DNA of 32,788 nucleotides, from assembly GCA_938005675.1 (NCBI GenBank), contig CALKXH010000043.1:1-32788 (forward strand). Direction: 5' to 3'. The translations under genes were made by a program, and so were the position numbers. The notes beneath the pieces are model-generated. The model did no database searches, was not told the origin of the DNA, and saw only the letters and a list, made by a program, of their open reading frames with translations. Shown piece after piece: positions 24,254 to 32,788 of this stretch. Source of the stretch: an uncultured Anaerolineae bacterium (lineage in GTDB: Bacteria; Chloroflexota; Anaerolineae; Aggregatilineales; UBA2796). Position 1 is the first letter of the stretch, and each line of letters opens with the position of its first letter.

Positions 24254-25195
24254 ATGGCGGGCTTGACGATCTACCCCTTGCGCTTCACCTTGCGGGCGCT
24301 CGACGAAGTGGTCTTGGGCGAGCAGGCGGGCGCGCAACTTCGCGGCGCGCTGTACAGCACCTTGCGTGAGCAGGCGACTCGCTTGCCCATCGCTCAAGGC
24401 GGCGCGCCAAGCCTCGAAGCCGATCCAGTCCGTTGGCTGCTGGCGCGCGAGGATGAATCGGCGCAGCGCGGCAAGGATGTGCCGCGCGCCTTCGCCCTTC
24501 AGCCGCCGCTCGATCCCCAGCGCCGTTACCCGCCTGAGAGCCATTTCACAATCGGCATCACCCTCTTCGGGCGGCGGACGCTCGCCCTGTTGCCCGTCAT
24601 CGTCGGCGCGTTCCCCTACATGGGCAGGACGGGCATGGGCTACGGGCGCGGGCGCTTCACTTTGCATCAGGTCAGCCTGCTCAGCGCCGATGGCAGCCAG
24701 ACTGTGCTCCTATCGCCCGATGGCGACCAAGTGCAGATGCCGCAGCAGGGCATCTCAGCGGAGCAGATCGCTCAGCGCGCGGCGGATAGCAACGCCGCAC
24801 GCCTGACCCTGCACTTTCAGACGCCTACGCGCCTGATCCATCAGGGCAAACTGCTCAAAGTCCCGCTTTTTCACGTGCTGATGGCGCGCCTGCTGGAGCG
24901 CTACGACCTGATTGGGGCGGAATACGGCGATGACTTCACGCCTGTGCCGCCCGATCTGCGCACCGAGCTGTTGGCGCGCGCCGAGCGCATCCAGCTGGTG
25001 GAGAACCGCACGCGCTGGCAGGACGTCTTCAGCCATTCGCGGCGCAGCGGCAGCCGCTCGCCCATCGGCGGCTTGATCGGCGAGGCGACCTACAGCGGCG
25101 ACCTCGCGCCGTTCCGCACGTGGCTGCTGTGGGGGAGCTATTTGCAAGTCGGCAAGAATACCGTCAAGGGCGACGGCTGGTACGCCGTGCGCTGA
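24254..25195 (+). CDS. cas6: Cas6-type CRISPR precursor-RNA endoribonuclease (orphan)
   Basis: A 313-residue RAMP-fold protein resembling the Cas6 group annotated as CRISPR precrRNA-processing endoribonuclease (COG5551-like). The N-terminus 'LTIYPLRFTLRALDEVVLGEQAGAQLRGALYSTLRE' matches the first ferredoxin-like fold. 'YMGRTGMGYGRGRFTLHQV' is a Gly-rich loop, and the C-terminus 'WGSYLQVGKNTVKGDGWYAV' is the diagnostic Cas6 G-rich motif. Such enzymes cut CRISPR transcripts within repeats; I cannot assign the catalytic residues. No CRISPR array or other cas gene is visible in the window. It lies 35 nt after pheS on the same strand and probably shares its transcript. It may act on a distant array or have another RNA role. 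Confidence 0.85.
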   Translation: MAGLTIYPLRFTLRALDEVVLGEQAGAQLRGALYSTLREQATRLPIAQGGAPSLEADPVRWLLAREDESAQRGKDVPRAFALQPPLDPQRRYPPESHFTIGITLFGRRTLALLPVIVGAFPYMGRTGMGYGRGRFTLHQVSLLSADGSQTVLLSPDGDQVQMPQQGISAEQIAQRAADSNAARLTLHFQTPTRLIHQGKLLKVPLFHVLMARLLERYDLIGAEYGDDFTPVPPDLRTELLARAERIQLVENRTRWQDVFSHSRRSGSRSPIGGLIGEATYSGDLAPFRTWLLWGSYLQVGKNTVKGDGWYAVR

Positions 25196-25202
25196 GGCGC
25201 GC

Positions 25203-25757
25203 CTACAGCTGCAGACGCGCCAATTCGTGATGCCGCCAGAAAGTCAGAGCGTGGGCGGCGGTTTGCTCTGGGGTCAGGTCGGTCGTATCGAGGACATCGA
25301 ATTTGCGCGAGTCGGACAGTTTGCGCTCCTGACGGATGTGATGCAAGAAGGCGCTGCGCACTCTGGGATCGTGGAAGCGCGCGCCGTGTTGCACGTGCAG
25401 ACGGCGCAGCATCTCGTTGAGCTGGCAGTGTAGCACCAGCAGCCAGCTGCTCTCCAGCAGACGCTGGCGGATATCTTCCTCCAGCAGCGGGGCGGCGGGC
25501 ATGGCGATGACCGCGCCGCGCTGCAGAGCGAACTCGTCGCACAGCCGCCTGAGTACGTTGCGCAGGTGCGCCTCGCCGTAGGTTTGGCGCAGCTCGTCCA
25601 GCGAGAGCCGCTCGCGCAGCTGGACTTCGGTCTCAAGGTCCAGGCAGGGCGCGCCGACCGCGTCGGCGATGCGGCGGATCAGGGCGTAGCGGCTGGTGGC
25701 GTCGTAGCCGCTGAGGATCAAGTTGCGGTAGGGCGTGAAGGGCTGAGAGTCGCTCAT
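25203..25757 (-). CDS. Degenerate shikimate-kinase-like (P-loop-less) protein
   Basis: A 184-residue protein whose layout follows shikimate kinase: an opening strand and loop 'NLILSGYDATSRYALIRRIADAVG', then 'CLDLETEVQLRERLSLDELRQTYGEAHLRNVLRRL' (compare DLD...SI.EIF...GE..FR..E in the kinase). The Walker A GxxGxGKST is replaced by 'GYDATSRYA' (17-25), and the Gly-Gly-Gly shikimate site by 'AMPAAPLL', so it should not bind ATP or shikimate normally. The ATG at 25757 overlaps the HAD gene stop by 4 nt (25754-25757), so both are translated together. It converges with cas6 across 7 nt. Relationship by eye only; function unknown. Confidence 0.65.
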   Translation of the reverse strand: MSDSQPFTPYRNLILSGYDATSRYALIRRIADAVGAPCLDLETEVQLRERLSLDELRQTYGEAHLRNVLRRLCDEFALQRGAVIAMPAAPLLEEDIRQRLLESSWLLVLHCQLNEMLRRLHVQHGARFHDPRVRSAFLHHIRQERKLSDSRKFDVLDTTDLTPEQTAAHALTFWRHHELARLQL

Positions 25758-26509
25758 CGGCGCCATCCGTCATGCCACATATCCAGCAGCGGCAAGAGTT
25801 CGTACAGATCGCGGATGGTGGCGTCGGGCAGGATGTGCCGCTCGGAGCGCTTGCCGTTCGGCACGAGGCGCAGCACGGCGCGCATCCCGACGCCTTGCGC
25901 GCCCATGATATCCGCCTCGATGTTATCGCCGACGAAGACGGCTTCCTCAGGGCGCGCTCCGACGCATTCGAGCGCCGTCTCGAAGATTTTAGGATGCGGC
26001 TTGAGGTAGCCGACGTCCACAGCGGCAAAGCGGCAATCGCCGAAGTACTCCAGCAAGCCGCAGGCGCGCAGCTCCTGATCGCGGAAGCGCATCGGGATCG
26101 AGGCGTTGGTCACCAAGCCGATTTGAATGCCGTGCTGCCGCAACAGGCTCAGCACCTCAGGCACTTCGGCAAAAGGGCGCACGCCGTCCATCAGGCTCCA
26201 GTTCAGGGCGCGCATACACGCCTCTCGGTCGATGCACGCCTCCGGCACGCCCACCTCGACGAGCGCCTTGTGGAGGGCTTCGGCGTAGCTGGGCGCCTCG
26301 AGGCTGTGTTCGGCGCGCTCCCAGCCCTGCCGCGAGTAGTAGCGCACCAGATCGTAGAATTCGTTCGGATGGGCAATCGGCTGTACGGTCTGCGCGATGT
26401 AAGCGCGCACATTTTCGAGTTGGCGGCGTTCGTAGGCGATCCAATCGATGCTGCGGGTGCTCCAATCCAGCAGCGTATCGTCCATATCGAACAGAACGGC
26501 TTTCAGCAT
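25754..26509 (-). CDS. HAD-family phosphohydrolase
   Basis: A 251-residue haloacid-dehalogenase-type phosphatase. Motif I 'FDMDDTLLDW' supplies nucleophile Asp8 and Asp10, motif II is 'LVTNAS', motif III Lys lies in 'LKPHPKIF', and motif IV is 'VFVGDNIEADIMGA'. The alpha-helical C1 cap between motifs I and II fits small-molecule phosphatases such as phosphoglycolate or nucleotide phosphatases. The start at 26509 places motif I at its usual distance from the N-terminus; no clear ribosome site is seen and the frame extends further upstream without conserved features. A TACAAT on the minus strand (26547-26552) may be the -10. Overlaps the next gene by 4 nt. Confidence 0.93.
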   Translation of the reverse strand: MLKAVLFDMDDTLLDWSTRSIDWIAYERRQLENVRAYIAQTVQPIAHPNEFYDLVRYYSRQGWERAEHSLEAPSYAEALHKALVEVGVPEACIDREACMRALNWSLMDGVRPFAEVPEVLSLLRQHGIQIGLVTNASIPMRFRDQELRACGLLEYFGDCRFAAVDVGYLKPHPKIFETALECVGARPEEAVFVGDNIEADIMGAQGVGMRAVLRLVPNGKRSERHILPDATIRDLYELLPLLDMWHDGWRR

Positions 26510-26546
26510 GGCGCGGTTTTCGATCCTATCAGTTGGCAACGCGGCT

Positions 26547-26552
26547 ATTGTA
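26547..26552 (-). promoter_or_regulatory. -10-like element of the HAD phosphatase gene
   Basis: TACAAT on the minus strand in the 67-nt gap between the GNAT and HAD genes; initiation near 26541 leaves a 31-nt leader. No clear -35. Confidence 0.35.
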
Positions 26553-26576
26553 GCTTGAAGCTGCGCCGCCGCCACC

Positions 26577-27359
26577 CTAAAAATAGTCTTTGAGGGGGAT
26601 GTACGCCAGCTGGTAGCCATCGGCGTGGTAGCCCAGCCGCCTGTAGAGCGGCGCGCCCATGCTGGAGGCGGCTAAAGCCGTGCCGCTATAGCCCTCGGCG
26701 CGAGCGCGAGCGTGCAGGGCTTGCATCATGGCGGCTGCCACGCCGCGCCGACGGGCAAAGGGCAGCGTGGTGACGTTGTAGACGCCCGCCACGCCGCCGC
26801 ACAAGGCAAGACTGCCCGCTCCGCAGGGCTGCTCGCCCAGCCACGCCACCACATGCCGACCCTCCGCCATGCTCAGCAGCACGTTGAGGAACTCTTCAGC
26901 GGAATCGCCGACCATCTCGAAGCCCTCTAGCACGAGGCGCTTGTACAGCGCTTGATCGGCGGCGTCCTGCACGAAGCGGACGCGCACTTCGGGCGCGATG
27001 GCGGGCAGATCGAGATCGCGCTCGCAGAGCATGAGCGGATCGCAGAGCAGCTCGGTGAAGCGCGCCGCCTGAAAGAGCGCCATCTGAGGGGGCTGAGCGC
27101 TGGGCGCGCAAATTTGCACCGAGTAGGGCAGACCGAGCGCCGCGAAGGGCGCGGCGTAATCTTGCAGGGTTTGGGCGGTCAGCTGATCGGCGTCTTCGAG
27201 CACGGCGCCGTTGAAGACGGCGAGTCGCCAGCCGGTGCGCACCATCAGCGCGCCATTCTTGCGCCAAGTGTAGGCGTTGGGCAGGTGGCGGACGAGCGCC
27301 TCCAGCAAGCCGATCCAATTGCGATGAAACGCCATACTCGGCGCGTGAGGGGCGGTCAT
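26577..27359 (-). CDS. GNAT-family N-acetyltransferase
   Basis: A 260-residue acetyl-CoA-dependent transferase. The C-terminal half has the GNAT core: 'HVVAWLGEQPCGAGSLALCGGVAGVYNVTTLP' (beta strands), the acetyl-CoA loop 'RRRGVAAAMMQALHARARAEG' and 'GAPLYRRLGYHADGYQLAYI'. The N-terminal half (~1-110) is a weaker, possibly second GNAT-like lobe ('WRKNGALMVRTGWRLAVFNGAVLED'). AAGGA lies 10 nt before the ATG at 27359, and a strong promoter sits just upstream. It precedes the HAD gene on the same strand with a 67-nt gap. Acceptor unknown. Confidence 0.9.
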   Translation of the reverse strand: MTAPHAPSMAFHRNWIGLLEALVRHLPNAYTWRKNGALMVRTGWRLAVFNGAVLEDADQLTAQTLQDYAAPFAALGLPYSVQICAPSAQPPQMALFQAARFTELLCDPLMLCERDLDLPAIAPEVRVRFVQDAADQALYKRLVLEGFEMVGDSAEEFLNVLLSMAEGRHVVAWLGEQPCGAGSLALCGGVAGVYNVTTLPFARRRGVAAAMMQALHARARAEGYSGTALAASSMGAPLYRRLGYHADGYQLAYIPLKDYF

Positions 27360-27384
27360 AGAGCAGCTATCCTTTTGCTCAAAA

Positions 27385-27414
27385 ACTATAGTGTAGGCGG
27401 GCGGGCTGAGTCAA
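27385..27414 (-). promoter_or_regulatory. Promoter of the GNAT gene
   Basis: Minus-strand -35 TTGACT (27409-27414), an 18-nt spacer and -10 TATAGT (27385-27390): 5 of 6 matches in each box, the best two-box promoter in the window. Initiation near 27379 gives a leader of about 20 nt. Confidence 0.6.
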
Positions 27415-27489
27415 GGGATGGTGAAAAGCGGCGAGGCGTGCTAGAGTTGAGGCTGTTCACCTACATAGAGAAAGCCAGTCTGCAGCGAC

Positions 27490-28259
27490 ATGGAACTCAT
27501 CCTCTTATTCGCGGCTGCCTTTTTAGGCGGCGCGCTGAACTCCGTTGCCGGAGGCGGCAGCTTCATCTCCTTTCCCGCTTTAGTCAGCGTGGGCGTGCCA
27601 TCGATCAACGCCAATGCCACCAACGCGATGGCGTTGTGGCCCGGCTCGATTGCCAGCGTGGGCGCCTACCGCGCCGAGTTAGCCCGCCAAGACCGCCGCC
27701 TCGTCTTGTTGCTCTCGCTGACCAGCCTGCTGGGCGGGCTATCGGGCGCGGAAATCTTGCTGCGTACGCCGCAAGCCACCTTTGATCGCTTGTTGCCGTG
27801 GCTGATGCTCTTCGCGGTCGGCATTTTCAGCGTGGGCGGCAACCTGACTCAAGCGTTGCGGCAGCGCTTCGGGGAGCGCTTGGCGGCGGGCGGCATCTTG
27901 GTGGCGCTGATCGTGGCGGTCTTGCAGTTTTTGATCTCGGTTTATGGCGGCTTTTTCGGAGGCGGCATCGGCATTTTGATGCTGGCGGCGTTGGCGCTGG
28001 CGGGCATGACCAACATCCACACCATGAACGGCTTGAAAGTGCTGCTGGCAACCCTGATCAACGGCGTGGCGGTGTTGCGCTTCGTGGTGGCAGGCACGAT
28101 CTTCTGGCAATACGCTGCCATCATGATCGTCGGGGCGATTTTGGGCGGCTATGGCGGCGCGGCGTACGCGCAGCGCCTCGATCCGAAGATCGTGCGGCGC
28201 TTCGTGATCGTCGTCGGCGTGGTCATGACTGTTTATTTTTTCCTGCGCGAGTACGCCGC

Positions 28260-28263
<4 letters not shown>
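27490..28263 (+). CDS. TauE/SafE-family (DUF81) membrane permease
   Basis: A 257-residue polytopic membrane protein with about seven to eight hydrophobic helices. Family signatures are visible in both halves: '[23 protein letters not shown]' with '[15 protein letters not shown]' near the N-terminus, and '[22 protein letters not shown]' with '[20 protein letters not shown]' in the second half, the usual inverted-repeat design. Members export sulfite, sulfoacetate or other organic anions. The ATG at 27490 has no obvious ribosome site. Its stop overlaps that of topA tail-to-tail in TTAA. No sulfur-metabolism gene is adjacent, so the substrate is open. Confidence 0.92.
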
Positions 28264-30905
<2,642 letters not shown>

Positions 30906-30971
30906 GAGTAGCCTCGTTTGCTCACGGACGTGGATAAGTTTCGCAGAAGGGGCGTTTTTTGCAAGAGTCAT

Positions 30972-31000
30972 TTGGCGCAGCCGACGCGTCAGCTTACAAT
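30972..31000 (+). promoter_or_regulatory. Promoter giving a leaderless HDAC-like transcript
   Basis: TTGGCG (30972-30977), a 17-nt spacer and TACAAT (30995-31000). The expected start at about 31007 coincides with the ATG at 31008, and no Shine-Dalgarno precedes that ATG. Confidence 0.55.
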
Positions 31001-31007
31001 TTTGACT

Positions 31008-31919
31008 ATGCGCGCCTTTTACACGGATATTTTCGTCTTGCCGCTGCCGGAGGGACACCGCTTCCCGATGGCGAAGTACCGTCTGCTGCGCGAGCGCCTG
31101 CTGGAGAGCGGCGTGATCGCGCCTGAGCGCCTGTGCGTGCCGCACGCCGCCACCGACGCCGAACTCTTGCGCGCCCACGACGCGGACTATCTGCGCCGCG
31201 TGCAAAACGGCGAGCTCTCGCCGCAAGAGATACGGCGGATCGGCTTCCCGTGGACGCCATCTATGGTTGAGCGCTCACGGCGCAGCAGCGGCGCGACTAT
31301 CGAGGCGTGCTATGCCGCCCTGCAGGACGGCGTCGCCGTAAATTTAGCCGGCGGCACGCATCACGCCTTCCGCGACCGCGGCGGCGGCTACTGCGTCTTC
31401 AACGATGCGGCGAGTGCCGCGCGGACGCTCCAAGCCGAGGGCTTGGCGCGCCGCGTGGTGATCATCGATTGCGACGTGCATCAGGGCGATGGCACAGCCG
31501 CCATCCTGCGCGACGACCCGACCGTCTTCACCTTCTCAATCCACGCCGAGAACAACTATCCCTTCCACAAAGAGCAGAGCGACCTCGATATCGGCTTGCC
31601 CGACGGCACGACCGACGAGGCATACCTCGCCGCCCTTGAGCGCGGCTTGAGCGAGGCGCTGCGCCGCGCGGACGCCGATCTCGCCATTTACCTCGCTGGC
31701 GCCGACCCTTACGAGAAGGATCAGCTCGGCAAGCTGAAGATCAGCCTAGCGGGTCTTGCCGCCCGCGATCACATGGTGCTGCGGGCTTGCCGCACGGCGG
31801 GCTTGCCCGTCGCCATCGCCATGGCGGGCGGCTACGCCAAGCGCGTCGAAGATATCGTGGACGTCCATTACCAGACCGTCGCCATCGCGGCGCAGTATTG
31901 CCGCCCTGAAATCTCCTGA
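31008..31919 (+). CDS. Histone deacetylase superfamily protein, class IV-like
   Basis: A 303-residue Zn-dependent deacetylase-fold protein. His118-His119 ('GGTHHA') form the charge-relay pair, Zn ligands are Asp156 and His158 ('[11 protein letters not shown]') and Asp233 ('GADPY'), and a 'GGY' near the end supplies the catalytic Tyr. '[27 protein letters not shown]' is typical of the class IV (HDAC11-like) branch, so the bacterial role may be removal of acetyl or longer acyl groups from proteins, polyamines or small molecules. The start at 31008 is where the family fold begins ('MRAFYTDIF'); no ribosome site precedes it and the promoter suggests a leaderless mRNA. Divergent from topA, convergent with the LCP gene. 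Confidence 0.93.
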   Translation: MRAFYTDIFVLPLPEGHRFPMAKYRLLRERLLESGVIAPERLCVPHAATDAELLRAHDADYLRRVQNGELSPQEIRRIGFPWTPSMVERSRRSSGATIEACYAALQDGVAVNLAGGTHHAFRDRGGGYCVFNDAASAARTLQAEGLARRVVIIDCDVHQGDGTAAILRDDPTVFTFSIHAENNYPFHKEQSDLDIGLPDGTTDEAYLAALERGLSEALRRADADLAIYLAGADPYEKDQLGKLKISLAGLAARDHMVLRACRTAGLPVAIAMAGGYAKRVEDIVDVHYQTVAIAAQYCRPEIS

Positions 31920-31944
31920 TGGCGGTATAGTAGCGTTGAGGCGA

Positions 31945-32788
31945 TCAGCGGTTGTAGTTAGCGCCGAAGACTTCCACCAGCAAGCCGCCGATCAGGGCGC
32001 GATTGGGCGAGAGCACCGACATGCCGTTCCACAGCATCGGCTGCACGTAGCGCTCGTCCAGCACGCCGTAGCGGATGTTCTCGCTCGGCACGTCTTTGGC
32101 ATAGAGCGCGAGGCGTAGCCATTGTTCAAGGCTCAAGCCGCTGCGCACGTGCCCGCTCAAGCGCGCCCACAGGTTAGTCGCTTGCAAGAGGAGGCTCGGC
32201 AGCATATCGTAGCGCAGGATGCGCTCGCGCACGGCGGCGATGACCTGCTGCTGGCGGCGGGCGCGATCAAAATCGCTGCTGCCGTGCCGCGAACGGGCGT
32301 ACTTCAGGGCGAGTTCGCCGTTCATCCACTGCCTGCCGGCGCGGATGTAGAGCGGATCGTAACCGCTGGAGTACATGTCGGGATATTCGCGGTCGATGAT
32401 ATCGCGCGGCACGTCGATTTCGATCCCGCCGATGGCATCGATGGCGGCGATGACCGCCTCGAAGTCGAAGATCACGTAATCGTGGATGCGCACGCCGAGG
32501 TTGTACTGCACTGCCTGCATCGCCAGCAGCGCGCCATAGCCCTCACGGACGCGCTCGCCCAGATAGTACGCCGTGTTGATGCGCTGAAAGCCGTAGCTCT
32601 GCCCGACGACCGTATCGCGCGGAATCTCCACATACAGGTCGCGTGGGATGCTCAGCACGCCGATGCTGCGCGTGGCGGGATCGAGGCTGACAAGGATCAT
32701 CGAGTCGGTGCGGAAAGCGGTGCCGCGTTCATACGGGCGCTTATCCAAGCCCAGCAGCAAGATGGTGAAGCGCTCTGTGCCGTCCCAC
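31945..32788 (-). CDS. LytR-CpsA-Psr (LCP) family protein, 5' end missing
   Basis: About 280 C-terminal residues of an LCP-family enzyme, which moves polyprenyl-pyrophosphate-linked glycopolymers onto peptidoglycan outside the membrane. The frame stays open to the window edge ('WDGTERFTILLLGLDKRP'), so the signal anchor and true start lie beyond 32788. Family motifs are present: 'RTDSMILVSLD', 'SIPRDLYVEIP' (pyrophosphate-binding Arg/Asp), 'INTAYYLG', 'IDAIGGIEIDVP', 'YARSRHGSSDFDRARRQQQV'. The C-terminal ~90 residues are helical and complete. With the GT87 gene and surface proteins it points to a glycopolymer-decorated cell wall. Confidence 0.93.
   Translation of the reverse strand, partial: WDGTERFTILLLGLDKRPYERGTAFRTDSMILVSLDPATRSIGVLSIPRDLYVEIPRDTVVGQSYGFQRINTAYYLGERVREGYGALLAMQAVQYNLGVRIHDYVIFDFEAVIAAIDAIGGIEIDVPRDIIDREYPDMYSSGYDPLYIRAGRQWMNGELALKYARSRHGSSDFDRARRQQQVIAAVRERILRYDMLPSLLLQATNLWARLSGHVRSGLSLEQWLRLALYAKDVPSENIRYGVLDERYVQPMLWNGMSVLSPNRALIGGLLVEVFGANYNR

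Noticed and set aside
24254-26509. Possible CRISPR array or further cas genes around the Cas6-like gene
   Set aside because: I found no regularly spaced direct repeats and no Cas1, Cas2, Cas3 or effector motifs in the neighbouring genes.
30906-31226. N-terminal extension of topA
   Set aside because: The extension would run through the promoter and start of the divergent HDAC-like gene; GAGG and TOPRIM position support the start at 30905.

Overview
The window looks like a chromosomal segment of a GC-rich, free-living bacterium, most likely a member of the Chloroflexota (Anaerolineae-like). That is an inference from gene content: surface proteins with long Thr-Pro tracts, an F420-type LLM oxidoreductase, a BTAD regulator, a GT87 mannosyltransferase-type membrane enzyme, a stand-alone Cas6, and a topoisomerase I with C-terminal repeats but no zinc fingers. 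Genes are very tightly packed: many overlap by 4 nt (ATGA), and no gap exceeds about 200 nt. I saw no rRNA, tRNA, IS element or CRISPR array.

Layout. 1-455: tail of a GMC oxidoreductase. 456-3609 (minus): sugar-type ABC importer (binding protein, two permeases), with a 13-bp hairpin after the binding-protein gene and nested palindromes upstream of it. 3774-8079 (plus): a compact five-gene operon of a CPBP-like membrane protein, a degenerate metallophosphatase-like protein, a Nif3 protein, an anchored Ig-like protein and a GT87 glycosyltransferase. 8080-11791 (minus): LLM oxidoreductase, class I fructose-bisphosphate aldolase, lipoprotein, small membrane protein and truncated haemoglobin. 11837-14109 (minus): a SorC-type regulator translationally coupled to an amidohydrolase that lacks three usual histidines. 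14247-15533 (minus): a BTAD regulator with a broken Walker A, divergent from 15733-18684, a fused [2Fe-2S]/molybdopterin oxidoreductase. 18761-21151 (minus): a large repeat/membrane/Thr-Pro/SH3b protein. 21328-25195 (plus): single-domain response regulator, radA, pheS and an orphan cas6. 25203-27359 (minus): degenerate shikimate-kinase-like protein, HAD phosphatase and GNAT acetyltransferase. 27490-28263 (plus): TauE/SafE permease. 28260-30905 (minus): topA. 31008-31919 (plus): class IV-type histone deacetylase homologue, probably on a leaderless transcript. 31945-32788 (minus): LCP-family cell-wall ligase, cut by the window end.

How it fits together. Most of it is housekeeping (DNA repair, tRNA charging, topology, glycolysis/gluconeogenesis) mixed with sugar uptake and cell-envelope functions. 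I do not see an unmistakable new defence or biosynthetic system. The most interesting thread is a set of proteins that keep an enzyme fold but have lost catalytic residues (pseudo-phosphatase, CPBP-like protein, amidohydrolase, shikimate-kinase-like protein, BTAD ATPase), along with an orphan Cas6 and a leaderless promoter.
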